A stretch of DNA of 15,886 nt from an uncultured Oscillibacter sp. (lineage in GTDB: Bacteria; Bacillota; Clostridia; Oscillospirales; Oscillospiraceae). Shown piece by piece: positions 6,834 to 15,250 of the stretch. The position numbers were made by a program, and so were the translations under genes. Numbering within the stretch: position 1 is the first letter of the stretch; the number at the start of each line of letters is the position of its first letter. Location: positions 1 to 15,886 of the forward strand of contig CAMHBH010000045.1 of NCBI GenBank assembly GCA_946183175.1. The letters run 5' to 3'. The notes beneath the pieces were generated by a model, which saw nothing but the letters and a program-made list of their open reading frames with translations, did not search any database and was not told where the DNA came from.

Positions 6834-8495
6834 TCAGATGTTGTAGCACCCGCCGCCGATGAACTCCCGCACAATGGAGGAAGTCGGCACCATGTCGTCG
6901 GGGAGCGGGAGGAAGTAGTTCAGGAACTTCAACAGCCGCTTGGCCTCCGTGTACTCCTCGCTGTCGCGCGGAATCGCGAACAGCAACGGCTCCAAATAGG
7001 CCTGCAACAGCGCGGTCTCGAAAATCAGCGACGAGTTGAAAACCACGTCGGCGCTGTCCTGGTACGGGAAAATATTGTTCTCCTCGCCGCGCCGGACGCT
7101 CGGCCACATGCGGATTGTCGCCTGTGCGTTGTGTCCGCGCGTGCGGGCGTCGCGCTCGATTCGCCGCAACAGCCGCGCGTCCGTACTCGGTATCCGGTTG
7201 TGGTCGTCGACGTTGAGCACCGTCAGACAGCTGATGTAAATCTTGAACTTGCTTTCAGGCGGGAGCGTGTAGGACAGCGCGTCGTTCAGGCAGTGGATGC
7301 CCTCGATTACAAGAATATCCTGCGGGCCAAGCGTCAGATAGTCGCCGTTGTACTCCCGGCAGCCCTTCTTGAAATTGTAGCTGGGAATCTCGACGGTCTC
7401 CCCCGCCAGCAGGCGCGACATGTCCTGATTCAACTGCTCCACGTCCATGGCCCCGAGGCCCTCGAAGTCGTAATTGCCATTCTCGTCGCGGGGGGTGTTC
7501 ACGCGGTCGACAAAGTAATTGTCGGTTGCGATGGGGTGCGGGCGCATGCCGCACGCCCGGAGCTGTGTACAAAGGCGGTGGGAGAACGTAGTCTTGCCCG
7601 ACGACGACGGCCCCGCAATCATGACGAAACGCACATCCTTTCGGGCCGCTATCGTCTGCGCGATGTCGCCGATACGCTTTTCCATGAGGGCCTCGTGCGT
7701 GAGAATCAGGCCATCCGATTCGCCGCGGGCAATCAGGTCGTTCAACTCCCCGACGTTGCTGATACCCAGCGCGGCGGCGTGTCCGGTATCGTGGCGGAGG
7801 GTCTGGAAGACCTTCCGCGACGGGCTGAACTCCCCGACTTTCGACGGGTCGCGCATGGACGGCAAACGCAATAAAAAGCCGTCCTCGTAGGGTTCCAGCG
7901 CGAACACCTTCAAATAGCCCGTACTGGGGAGCATATAGCCGTAAAAGTAATCGGAGAAGCCGTCGAGGGTGTAGACGTTGACATGGGAGTCGATACGGTA
8001 GCGGAACAGCCGCGCCTTGTCCTCGAAGCGCTGACTGTGGAACAGCTCAATAGCGTCGTCTGTGGGCAGTACGCGCTTCTCAATGGGCAAATCCGCCGCG
8101 GCGAGTTCCCGCATACGCGCTTCCACCCGCGCCAGCAGATTCGCGTCGAGGTCGAAGTTGCCGGAGGCCCGCAGGAACAGCGCGCTACTGAGCGAAAATT
8201 CCACTACAACCCGTTCCACGTTCTCCGTGCCCGCCGTGTCGTAGAAGGCTTTCAGGAGCAGGAAGACGGCGGAACGCTCATAGGACTGGATTCCGGGCTT
8301 GTCGCGCGCGGTAATCATTTTCAGATTACAGTCGCGGTCGAGGTGGCGGTGGAGTTCGCGGAGCTTCCCGTCGCGGTTGACCAGCAGGATGTCGTCGGGG
8401 TAGCGGCTCTGCATGTCGCGGGCGATTTGCGCGTAGGGCGTCCGGGCGGGGTAGTCGTACTCCGCCCCGTCTATGGTGACTGTGTAACGGTTCAT
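6834..8495 (-). CDS. TGS-domain uridine kinase-like protein
   Basis: This 553-residue protein has three parts. Residues 1-62 resemble a TGS domain (MNRYTVTIDGAEYDYPARTPY...). Residues about 65-230 resemble the second N-terminal domain of threonyl-tRNA synthetase, without a catalytic core. Residues 285-553 are a uridine kinase/phosphoribulokinase domain with Walker A GPSSSGKT (295-302), DNYF (325-328), PSYNFKKG (371-378) and LVIEGIHCLND (395-405). This arrangement is known in many Clostridia and is usually annotated as a nucleoside kinase; the true substrate is uncertain and not visible here. ATG 8495 is chosen because AAAGGAGG lies seven bases upstream. The gene has its own promoter and stands alone between hairpins and the EIIC gene. 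It contains the only GCWGC site of the window, at a Gly-Cys codon pair (7359-7363). Confidence 0.92.
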   Translation of the reverse strand: MNRYTVTIDGAEYDYPARTPYAQIARDMQSRYPDDILLVNRDGKLRELHRHLDRDCNLKMITARDKPGIQSYERSAVFLLLKAFYDTAGTENVERVVVEFSLSSALFLRASGNFDLDANLLARVEARMRELAAADLPIEKRVLPTDDAIELFHSQRFEDKARLFRYRIDSHVNVYTLDGFSDYFYGYMLPSTGYLKVFALEPYEDGFLLRLPSMRDPSKVGEFSPSRKVFQTLRHDTGHAAALGISNVGELNDLIARGESDGLILTHEALMEKRIGDIAQTIAARKDVRFVMIAGPSSSGKTTFSHRLCTQLRACGMRPHPIATDNYFVDRVNTPRDENGNYDFEGLGAMDVEQLNQDMSRLLAGETVEIPSYNFKKGCREYNGDYLTLGPQDILVIEGIHCLNDALSYTLPPESKFKIYISCLTVLNVDDHNRIPSTDARLLRRIERDARTRGHNAQATIRMWPSVRRGEENNIFPYQDSADVVFNSSLIFETALLQAYLEPLLFAIPRDSEEYTEAKRLLKFLNYFLPLPDDMVPTSSIVREFIGGGCYNI

Positions 8496-8502
8496 GAATA
8501 GG

Positions 8503-8558
8503 CCTCCTTTCCGTGTGCGGCTTTGGCCTATTTTACCACATTTCTGACCGGAACGCAA
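8503..8558 (-). promoter_or_regulatory. Promoter and ribosome-binding site of the kinase gene
   Basis: TGGTAAAAT on the minus strand (-10 hexamer TAAAAT, 8530-8535) is an extended -10. TTGCGT (8553-8558) lies 17 bases upstream as a weak -35. AAAGGAGG (8503-8510) is a near-perfect ribosome-binding site seven bases before the ATG. Confidence 0.6.
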
Positions 8559-8583
8559 CCGCTATTTCGTGACGCGTCCGTTT

Positions 8584-9654
8584 TTACAGCGTCAAATCTC
8601 CGTCCTTTATCCACCCGGCGCGACGGCAGGCCTGACAGAGTAACGGCGTGAGAACCGCCGGGAGTACGACGCAAATCAGGCACAGCCCGGCCCAGTCGAA
8701 TGCGCCCGGGGACAGCGCCGCCGCGCCTTTCGCGAGCGCCTCTTCCGACGGCGACAGCCAGCCCGTCCAAACTCCGATTGGCCCGCATAACCCGCAGGTG
8801 CCCATACCGGAGTTAATCGCGGCCCCGTTCATTTCCAGCCGAAAGACGCAGGTCGCGAGAGGGCCTGTCAGGGCGGAAACGAGCGTCGGCGGAATCCAGA
8901 TTCGCGGGTTGCGGACGATGTTCGGCATTTGGAGCATGGACGTACCGAGGCCCTGGCTGACCAGTCCGCCCCAGCGGTTTTCGCGGAAGGACATCACCGC
9001 GAATCCGACCATCTGCGCGCAACAGCCCGCGACCGCCGCGCCGCCCGCGAGGCCTGTCAGGGAAAGTACCTGACAAATCGCGGCGGAGGATATCGGGAGC
9101 GTCAGCGCGACGCCGACGAGTACCGAGACCGCCGCGCCCATCCAGAAGGGTTGCAGACGGGTTGCGCGGTCGATGAGAAGTCCGAACGCGCGCGCGGCGT
9201 CTCCGATAGGCGGCGCGACGAGTTTCGCCAGCGCCACGCCGACGAGAATCGTCACCGCCGGGGTCACGAGAATGTCGATTTTGGTTTCCTTCGAGACGGC
9301 CTTGCCGCACTCCGCCGCGACGATAGCGATAAGGAGTACGGCCAAGGGGCCGCCCGCGCCGCCTTCGGCGTTGGCGGCGTAGCCGACAGCCGCAAGCGAA
9401 AAGAGTACCATAGGGTCAGCTTGAAGCGCGTAGCCGATAGCAACCGCCATAGCGGGCCCGGAGACCGACATTGCATACGTGCCGATATCGGTCAGGTAGG
9501 CGACATGGAGCTGTTGCCCGAGGGTGCGAATGATGGTACCGATGAGCAGGGAGCAGAAGAGGCCTTGGGCCATAGCGCCGAGTGCGTCGATACCGTAGCG
9601 CCGCGCCGAAAAGACGATGTTCTTCCGGCGCAGGAAGTTTGTGAAGCGTCCCAT
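8584..9654 (-). CDS. PTS EIIC-type integral membrane protein
   Basis: This 356-residue polytopic membrane protein has about nine or ten hydrophobic segments, for example 'GLFCSLLIGTIIRTL' near residue 30 and 'PLAVLLIAIVAAECG' near residue 100. The segment RENRWGGLVSQGLGTSMLQMPNIVRNPRIWIPPTLVSAL and the Gly-rich MNGAAINSGMGTCGLCGPIGVW are typical of the stand-alone PTS EIIC family (Pfam PTS_EIIC_2). Canonical EIIC proteins carry sugar across the membrane while EIIB phosphorylates it. No EIIA or EIIB gene is nearby, so the substrate and even PTS dependence are uncertain. The start at ATG 9654 follows GAGGA about seven bases upstream and sits behind a consensus promoter; the frame is open upstream through that promoter. 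The first residues (MGRFTNFLRRKN) are basic, consistent with a cytoplasmic N-terminus. Confidence 0.85.
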   Translation of the reverse strand: MGRFTNFLRRKNIVFSARRYGIDALGAMAQGLFCSLLIGTIIRTLGQQLHVAYLTDIGTYAMSVSGPAMAVAIGYALQADPMVLFSLAAVGYAANAEGGAGGPLAVLLIAIVAAECGKAVSKETKIDILVTPAVTILVGVALAKLVAPPIGDAARAFGLLIDRATRLQPFWMGAAVSVLVGVALTLPISSAAICQVLSLTGLAGGAAVAGCCAQMVGFAVMSFRENRWGGLVSQGLGTSMLQMPNIVRNPRIWIPPTLVSALTGPLATCVFRLEMNGAAINSGMGTCGLCGPIGVWTGWLSPSEEALAKGAAALSPGAFDWAGLCLICVVLPAVLTPLLCQACRRAGWIKDGDLTL

Positions 9655-9689
9655 AAAGATTCCTCGTTTTCTCGTGGTGTGTTGGACAG

Positions 9690-9703
9690 GTGTCAAGACA
9701 CGT
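9690..9703 (-). promoter_or_regulatory. Operator-like inverted repeat in the EIIC gene leader
   Basis: GTGTC-TT-GACAC is a perfect 5+5 palindrome located just downstream of the expected transcription start (about +4 to +17). An overlapping GACA-CC-TGTC extends it toward the gene. Its position would suit a repressor, or a short 5' RNA hairpin. Confidence 0.4.
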
Positions 9704-9712
9704 ATCCGGCAC

Positions 9713-9741
9713 ATTATACGCGCCCGCAACGCGCTTGTCAA
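9713..9741 (-). promoter_or_regulatory. Perfect-consensus sigma-A promoter of the EIIC gene
   Basis: TTGACA (9736-9741), a 17-base spacer and TATAAT (9713-9718) on the minus strand match the sigma-A consensus exactly. A further palindrome, TTGT-TG-ACAA (9758-9767), lies just upstream of the -35. A perfect promoter bracketed by palindromes suggests a strong, repressible gene. Confidence 0.9.
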
Positions 9742-9791
9742 TCCCGAAACGCGAAATTGTTGACAAATCCGCGCACAGCGGGCAAGGGCAG

Positions 9792-9822
9792 TAAAAAGCC
9801 TCCCCCGTTTTGACGGGAGAGG
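9792..9822 (-). terminator. Rho-independent terminator of mfd
   Basis: On the minus strand CCTCTCCCGT pairs with ACGGGGGAGG (9 of 10 pairs) around a CAAA loop, followed by CTTTTTA. It begins ten bases after the mfd stop and should end the mfd transcript before the EIIC promoter. Confidence 0.9.
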
Positions 9823-9831
9823 TAATCAGCT

Positions 9832-12800
9832 TCAAGTAGGCGAGGCGGCGTTCCCGGCCCCCGACAGGCGCAAGTCGTCGACTAATTCGCGGGCGGCGTC
9901 GAGGGAATCGGCCCCTTTCGGGAGTTTCAATGTCAGGGAGGGAGGCTGTCCCGCCGAGAGCGTCAGGCGGCGGCGGTACTTGTTCAGTCCGCACAGCGCG
10001 ACCACCGCCTCCGCGCGGAATTCGGCCAGCGTGAAGCGGATTTCGTCGCCCTTCTGCGAGATGTCCGACACGCCCTCCCGCGCCGCCGCCGCGCGGAGTA
10101 ACGCCACGTCCAGCAGGGCCAGTACGGGTTTCGGGGCGTCGCCGTAGCGGTCCGTACACTCGTCGAGCAAGTCGGAGGCGTCGTCGTCCTCCCGGATGGC
10201 CGCGATTCTCCGGTACAAGTCCATGCGCTGTTCCGCCGAGGGCACGTACTTCTCCGGAATGTTCGCGTTGACGGTCAAGTCCGCCGCGCATTCGATTTCC
10301 CGGGGCTTTCCCTGCTCCTCTAAAACGGCCTCTTCCAGCAGTTTCAGGTACATGTCATAGCCCACCGTCATGAGGTACCCGGACTGCTCCGGGCCGAGCA
10401 GATTCCCCGCGCCGCGGATTTCCAGGTCACGCATGGCGATTTTGAACCCCGAGCCAAATTCCACGTATTCCCGGATAGCCGCCAGACGCTTCGCCGCGAC
10501 TTCCTGTAGAAGTTTGCCCTCCTTGTACGTCATCCAGGCGTAGGCGCGGCGCGTACTCCGCCCGATTCGCCCGCGTATCTGGTGCAACTGCGCCAGGCCC
10601 ATCCGGTCGGCGTCCTCGATAATCAGCGTGTTGACGTTCGGAATGTCGATTCCGGTCTCGATAATCGTCGTACAGACAAGCACGTCGGCCTCCCCGTCGA
10701 CCATGCGCCGCATGACTTCGGAAAGCTCCTGTTCGCCCATGCGCCCGTGTCCGGTGACTACCCGCACTTGCGGCCCGAGCAGTTCTTGAATATGCGCCGC
10801 CGTGCTGTCGATACTCTCGATACGGTTATGCAGATAGTAGACCTGTCCGCCGCGCTCCAGTTCGCGGCGCATGGCGTCGGCAATGACGCCCCAGTCGTGC
10901 TCCATGACGTAAGTCTGTACGGGCTGACGCCCGGCGGGCGGCTCGTCTATGGTACTCATGTCGCGGAGGCCCGACAGGGCCATATTCAACGTGCGCGGAA
11001 TCGGCGTGGCGGAGAGCGTCAGCACGTCGACCTGTCGGCTTAATTCTTTTAGCCGTTCCTTGTGCGTGACGCCGAATCGCTGTTCCTCGTCGATGACGAG
11101 CAGTCCGAGGTTGTGGAAGGACATGCTTTTCTGTAGCAGTTTGTGCGTGCCGATGAGCAGGTCGACGCCGCCCGTGCGCGTGGCCGACAGAATCCGCCGC
11201 GCCTCTTTCGGGGGCGTAAAGCGGGAAAGCGTCTCGATACGCACGGGGTAATTCTGAAAGCGCCCGCGCGCGGTGGCGTAGTGCTGTTGCGCAAGGACGG
11301 TCGTCGGTACGAGAATCGCGGCCTGTTTGCCGTCTAAAATACACTTCATGACGGCGCGGAGCGCGACTTCCGTCTTGCCGTAGCCGACATCGCCGCATAG
11401 AAGACGGTCCATGGGGCGGGGGGTCTCCATGTCGCGCTTGATTTCCTCGATTGCCTTTAGTTGGTCGTCGGTCTCCTCGTAGGGGAAGGCCTCCTCGAAT
11501 TCCTTTTGCCAGGTCGAATCGGGCGAGAACGCGAACCCGGGCCGCCGCTGACGTTCGGCGTAAAGCTGTGTAAGGCCTTTCGCCAAATCCTGCACGGCCT
11601 TCTTGGCCTTACTCTTTTGCCGTGCCCAGTCGGTGCCGCCCAGACGGTTGAGACGCGCCGGGGCGGAATCCTCCCCGCCGCCGATGTACTTGCTCACCTG
11701 GTCAAGCTGTGTCGCGGGTACATAGAGGCAGTCGCCGCCGGCGTAGTCGATTTTGATGTAGTCCTTCTCCACGCCGTCGACGGGCATACGCTGGATTCCG
11801 GCGAAGCGCCCGATTCCGTGGTGTTCGTGTACGACGATGTCCCCCGGCGACAGGTCGGAGTAGGACTGTAGTTTCTGACGGTTGGACGCCTTTTTCTGTA
11901 CTTTGGGGGCCTTCTGCGGCGTGGCGAAAAGCTGTCCCTCCGTCATGACGGCGAGTTTCAGATACGGCCACTCACACCCGGCGGAGAGCGCCCCGAGGGC
12001 GATACGGATTTCCCCGGGTTGCGGCATGGTGACGCCCTTCAGCGACAGCGCCGAGAAAATATTCCTGTCCTCTAACAGTCTGTGCAGATTCAGAGCGCGG
12101 CTGTCGGAGGCGCACAGGACTAAAACGGCGGTATCCGAGTTTCGATACTGTTCCAAATCGGCGGCGGCGGTTTCGAGGCTCCCGCCGTAGGAGCTCAACT
12201 GCCGCGCGTTGATGTGTACGAGGCCGCGCGGGCGGAGCGGGTAGCGCGACGTGGGGAGGGAGTTGGCCATAATCACGGGGAACTCTTTCAGGGCGGTATA
12301 GAAATCGTCGGCGGCAAGCTGTACGTTGCCGAACTCGCCCGCCATTAGCCCCGCTTCCATGAGGGTTTCGACATCCTGCCGCGTCTGCGTCAGCGCGCCC
12401 CGTATCCGTTCTTCCACGCGCCCGCACTCGCAGAGTACAATCAGCGCGTCGCGCGGGAGGTAGTGCAGGCCCGTCGTGACTTCCGGGTAGACCGCGCACA
12501 GGTAGCGGTCGATTCCGCCGGGGGCGGTGCCGTCGCGGAACTGCGCGGCGTCGGCGCGGAGGCGTTCGGACAGCGCGGGGCGGCGTCGCGCGATGTGCGA
12601 CGCGAGTTTTTCCAGCGTGCCGGGGAGATTCTCCGCACAGCGCGGGAGGACTTCCGCCGCCGGGAGTACTAGCGCCGACGACACGTTTTCGGTACGGCGC
12701 TGTGTGGCGGGGTCGAACAGGCCCATAGAGTCGATTTCGTCGCCGAAGAACTCACAGCGCACGGGGCGTTCCATCTGCGGGGAGAATACGTCGAGGATTC

Positions 12801-13347
12801 CGCCGCGCAAGGCGAATTGTCCGGGGCCTTCTACTTCCGCGCAACGGGTGTAACCCGCGAGCGTCAGGCGCTGGGCCAGTTCGGGCAAGTCGGCGCGGGT
12901 GTCCATGCGGAGTTGCACCGACAGCGACAGCAGACGCTCCGGGGGGAGCGTACGTTGCAGGAGGGCGTCGGCGGCGGCGACGATTACCCGCGCGTCGCCC
13001 GAGGCCATGCGCCACAGCGACGCGATACGCCGCCGCTCCCATTCCCGGGAGGCCACCGTGCCCGGGTGGAAATCCCACTCCCGCGCCGAGAGTGTCACGC
13101 ACGATTCCCCGGTCAGCGCGGACAAGTCCGCGGAGAGTTGCCGGGCCTCGCGCTCGTCGCCGCACACGAAAACCGCGGGGCGTCCCGTCGCGGACGCGAC
13201 AGCCGCCCCGACACAAGCACGCTGTACGGGCTGGACACCCGTCACGGCGGACGGACTGTCCCCGCGTTCGACCTGCCGGATGAGTTCGGCGATTTCCGGC
13301 ACGGTGTCCAGTTGCCGGAGGAATGTAAGCATACCAGTTTCAGTCAT
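9832..13347 (-). CDS. mfd: Transcription-repair coupling factor Mfd
   Basis: Mfd is a DNA translocase that removes stalled RNA polymerase and recruits UvrA to the lesion. The 1171-residue length is normal. The N-terminus has the UvrB-like region (REWDFHPGTVASREWERRR; GPGQFALRGGILDVFSPQ). The CarD-like RNA-polymerase interaction domain begins near residue 500 (SPGDIVVHEHHGIGRF). The helicase motor shows Walker A GDVGYGKTE (about 650), DEEQRFGV (about 750), SATPIPRTLNMALSG and the C-terminal motif IIETGIDIPNVNTLIIEDADRMGLAQLHQIRGRIGR. A TRCF domain ends the protein (EKYVPSAEQRMDLYRRIAAI). ATG 13347 has AGGG about five bases upstream; a second ATG five codons later is possible. The gene lies 92 bases downstream of pth; Bacillus carries a small gene (fin) in this gap, which I do not see here. 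Confidence 0.97.
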   Translation of the reverse strand: MTETGMLTFLRQLDTVPEIAELIRQVERGDSPSAVTGVQPVQRACVGAAVASATGRPAVFVCGDEREARQLSADLSALTGESCVTLSAREWDFHPGTVASREWERRRIASLWRMASGDARVIVAAADALLQRTLPPERLLSLSVQLRMDTRADLPELAQRLTLAGYTRCAEVEGPGQFALRGGILDVFSPQMERPVRCEFFGDEIDSMGLFDPATQRRTENVSSALVLPAAEVLPRCAENLPGTLEKLASHIARRRPALSERLRADAAQFRDGTAPGGIDRYLCAVYPEVTTGLHYLPRDALIVLCECGRVEERIRGALTQTRQDVETLMEAGLMAGEFGNVQLAADDFYTALKEFPVIMANSLPTSRYPLRPRGLVHINARQLSSYGGSLETAAADLEQYRNSDTAVLVLCASDSRALNLHRLLEDRNIFSALSLKGVTMPQPGEIRIALGALSAGCEWPYLKLAVMTEGQLFATPQKAPKVQKKASNRQKLQSYSDLSPGDIVVHEHHGIGRFAGIQRMPVDGVEKDYIKIDYAGGDCLYVPATQLDQVSKYIGGGEDSAPARLNRLGGTDWARQKSKAKKAVQDLAKGLTQLYAERQRRPGFAFSPDSTWQKEFEEAFPYEETDDQLKAIEEIKRDMETPRPMDRLLCGDVGYGKTEVALRAVMKCILDGKQAAILVPTTVLAQQHYATARGRFQNYPVRIETLSRFTPPKEARRILSATRTGGVDLLIGTHKLLQKSMSFHNLGLLVIDEEQRFGVTHKERLKELSRQVDVLTLSATPIPRTLNMALSGLRDMSTIDEPPAGRQPVQTYVMEHDWGVIADAMRRELERGGQVYYLHNRIESIDSTAAHIQELLGPQVRVVTGHGRMGEQELSEVMRRMVDGEADVLVCTTIIETGIDIPNVNTLIIEDADRMGLAQLHQIRGRIGRSTRRAYAWMTYKEGKLLQEVAAKRLAAIREYVEFGSGFKIAMRDLEIRGAGNLLGPEQSGYLMTVGYDMYLKLLEEAVLEEQGKPREIECAADLTVNANIPEKYVPSAEQRMDLYRRIAAIREDDDASDLLDECTDRYGDAPKPVLALLDVALLRAAAAREGVSDISQKGDEIRFTLAEFRAEAVVALCGLNKYRRRLTLSAGQPPSLTLKLPKGADSLDAARELVDDLRLSGAGNAASPT

Positions 13348-13369
13348 AACGTCCCTGTCCTAGAGATAG

Positions 13370-13397
13370 ATTCCAATTGCCCCTCTTGATTTGTCCA
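13370..13397 (-). promoter_or_regulatory. Weak candidate promoter before mfd
   Basis: TGGACA (13392-13397), a 16-base spacer and TGGAAT (13370-13375) match sigma-A at 5 and 4 of 6 positions. mfd may instead be transcribed from upstream together with pth. Confidence 0.25.
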
Positions 13398-13439
13398 AGC
13401 CGCGCGGGGGCATTTCCGGGTAGTGTCATATTGAGGGGT

Positions 13440-14027
13440 TCAGCCGTTGAAGTCGTTCATAGCCCGCTGACAGCCGTGGCGTATGACGCACTCCGCCGCC
13501 CGGACGGCCCGCCCGAACGCCTCGAATAAGATTTCCCTGTCCTTCATGGGCGGTTCGCCCGTGACCCATCCAATCATGTCGCCGCCGGATTCGGGGGCCC
13601 CGGTGCCGATTTTCACGCGCGGGAAATCCTGTGTCCCCAAATGCGCGATGATGTTCTTGATTCCGTTGTGCCCCCCGGCGGAGCCCGACGGACGCACGCG
13701 CACTTTCCCCACCGGGAGCGAGATGTCGTCGAAGATGACGAGCACGCGCGAGGGGTCGACGCGGTAGAAGCGCGCCGCCTCCCCGACGGCCTCCCCGGAG
13801 AGGTTCATGTAGGTTTGTGGTTTCATGACGAGGCACTTGGCGTCGGCGAACTGGAAGATATTGTAGGCCGACTTGAACTTGACGCGGTTCAGCCGTACTT
13901 TGCACTCCTCCGCGAGTAAGTCGACGGTCAGGAAGCCCATATTGTGGCGGGTATTGGCGTACTGCGCGCCGGGATTGCCGAGGCCAGCCACAATCCATTC
14001 GACGCCTGATGATGTTCCGAACAGCAT
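13440..14027 (-). CDS. pth: Peptidyl-tRNA hydrolase
   Basis: Pth cleaves the ester bond of peptidyl-tRNA released by stalled ribosomes, recycling tRNA. The 195-residue protein has all hallmark residues: Asn18 in GLGNPG, catalytic His28 in TRHNMGF, Asn75 in TYMNLSG, Asp100 in IFDDISLP and Asn121 in GGHNG. ATG 14027 is used because AAAGGAAA lies about five bases upstream; starting further out would add a non-conserved extension running into a hairpin. It sits between prs and mfd, the usual order in Firmicutes. Confidence 0.96.
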   Translation of the reverse strand: MLFGTSSGVEWIVAGLGNPGAQYANTRHNMGFLTVDLLAEECKVRLNRVKFKSAYNIFQFADAKCLVMKPQTYMNLSGEAVGEAARFYRVDPSRVLVIFDDISLPVGKVRVRPSGSAGGHNGIKNIIAHLGTQDFPRVKIGTGAPESGGDMIGWVTGEPPMKDREILFEAFGRAVRAAECVIRHGCQRAMNDFNG

Positions 14028-14055
14028 ACGATTTCCTTTCGGTTCAGAATACGCC

Positions 14056-14090
14056 CACAAAGGCGGGAAAAGAACTTTCCCCGCCTTGTG
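14056..14090 (-). terminator. Large hairpin between prs and pth
   Basis: On the minus strand CACAA-GGCGGGGAAA pairs with TTTTCCCGCC-T-TTGTG around a GTTC loop: about 15 pairs with one G-T and one bulged T. It begins about 20 bases after the prs stop. The 3' arm starts with TTTT, but no T-run follows the stem. It may partly terminate prs transcription or separate prs and pth mRNA by processing. Confidence 0.5.
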
Positions 14091-14111
14091 ACGTGTGTAC
14101 TTGTGGATATG

Positions 14112-15092
14112 TCAGATACTCATGGACGAGAACGGCAGATTCTGGAAAATGCGCTCGATGGCCTCCGCGAATACCGGGGCGGAATCGAGATAGCGGAGTT
14201 TCGTACAGTTGGCGGCCCCGGCGGGGGCCGGAATCGTGTTGAGGAGCGCGAGTTCCTGAATGGGGCTGTTCTGGATAGTCTGAATGGCCTTCCCGGAGAG
14301 GACGCCGTGCGAGGCGCAGGCGTAGACGTTGTGCGCGCCCTTCCGGACAAGCGCCTCGGCGGCATTGCACAGAGACCCGGCGGTGTCGATGAGGTCGTCG
14401 ACGAGGATGCAGTCGTAGCCCTTCACGTCGCCGATGACGTTCATGACCATGCTCTCGTTGGCGCGGGGGCGGCGCTTGTCCACGATGGCGAGGCCCGCGT
14501 GAATCTTCTGGGAGAACGCCCGCGCGCGCCCTACGGAGCCCACGTCCGGCGAGACTACTACCATGTTGTCGCACTCGGTGCCGAACTTTTTTGCGTAGTA
14601 TTTGGCGAAGATTCCGCCGCCCTGGAGGTGGTCGACGGGGATGTCGAAAAAGCCCTGAATCTGCGCGGCGTGGAGGTCCATGACCAGAACGCGGTCGGCC
14701 CCCGCGTGGGTAATCATGTTGGAGACGAGTTTGGCCGTGATGGGGTCGCGGGCCTTGGTCTTGCGGTCCTGCCGCGCGTAGCCGAAATAGGGTATCACGG
14801 CGGTTATCCGGTTGGCGGAGGCGCGGCGGAGCGCGTCGATGATGATGAGCAGTTCCATGAGGTTGCGGTTGACGGGCATGCAGGTCGACTGCACGACAAA
14901 GACATCACTGCCGCGCACGGTCTCGTAGAGCGAGACGAAAATCTCCCCGTCGGAGAACGTGCCGATTTCCGATTCGCCGAGCTTGATACCCATCTGTGCG
15001 CAAATCGCCTGCGCGAGCTGGGGGTTGGAGTTACCCGCGAAGACCTTGAGGTCTTTGCTGTGGGAGAGGAAATCCTTGGTGTGAGAAATCAT
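14112..15092 (-). CDS. prs: Ribose-phosphate pyrophosphokinase (PRPP synthase)
   Basis: Prs transfers pyrophosphate from ATP to ribose 5-phosphate, making PRPP for purine, pyrimidine, histidine, tryptophan and NAD synthesis. The 326-residue class I enzyme has the ATP-site segment ARQDRKTKARDPITAK (106-121), the signature DLHAAQIQGFFD (139-150), the flexible loop KRRPRANE (206-213) and the PRPP loop DDLIDTAGS (232-240), where the usual final Thr is Ser. ATG 15092 is chosen because GAGGG lies about eight bases upstream and the product begins at the normal family length. The 158-base gap upstream carries CGAAA palindromes but no convincing promoter, so transcription may come from the upstream gene. 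Confidence 0.97.
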   Translation of the reverse strand: MISHTKDFLSHSKDLKVFAGNSNPQLAQAICAQMGIKLGESEIGTFSDGEIFVSLYETVRGSDVFVVQSTCMPVNRNLMELLIIIDALRRASANRITAVIPYFGYARQDRKTKARDPITAKLVSNMITHAGADRVLVMDLHAAQIQGFFDIPVDHLQGGGIFAKYYAKKFGTECDNMVVVSPDVGSVGRARAFSQKIHAGLAIVDKRRPRANESMVMNVIGDVKGYDCILVDDLIDTAGSLCNAAEALVRKGAHNVYACASHGVLSGKAIQTIQNSPIQELALLNTIPAPAGAANCTKLRYLDSAPVFAEAIERIFQNLPFSSMSI

Positions 15093-15118
15093 GAATAGCG
15101 CCCTCTTTTCTGTAGTTC

Positions 15119-15191
15119 CGAAAGACTTTCGCACCTGCTATATGTGAACGTCCCGGCGCGCGCGTGCGAAATGGGACGAAACTTTTTCGTC
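15119..15191 (-). promoter_or_regulatory. Cluster of CGAAA palindromes upstream of prs
   Basis: Three inverted repeats with a CGAAA/TTTCG core lie within 73 bases. They are CGAAAG-A-CTTTCG (15119-15131); TTTCGCAC (15127-15134) with GTGCGAAA (15164-15171); and GACGAAA-CTT-TTTCGTC (15175-15191). They span the region where a prs promoter would lie. They may be operator sites or leader RNA hairpins. Confidence 0.4.
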
Positions 15192-15209
15192 TTCCTGTAT
15201 ACGGAAATT

Positions 15210-15233
15210 CCGGCGCATTCCTGATTCCGCCGG
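15210..15233 (-). terminator. Weak hairpin after the NTP-transferase-like gene
   Basis: CCGGCG pairs with CGCCGG across a 12-base loop, about 18 bases after the stop. It is followed by AATTTCC on the minus strand, so at best it is a weak terminator. Confidence 0.25.
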
Positions 15234-15250
15234 GTTCCCGAAAGGAAGCG

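Noticed and set aside
8929..9813. 294-residue plus-strand ORF opposite the EIIC gene
   Set aside because: It is a highly charged product with no domain, crossing the EIIC promoter and the mfd terminator. The membrane protein on the other strand is clearly the real gene.
14088..15098. 336-residue plus-strand ORF opposite prs
   Set aside because: It is Val/Asp/Gly-rich without motifs and fully antisense to a textbook PRPP synthase.
15154..15166. Alternating GC run (possible Z-DNA) upstream of prs
   Set aside because: It is short and expected in GC-rich sequence; CGCG is common throughout the window.
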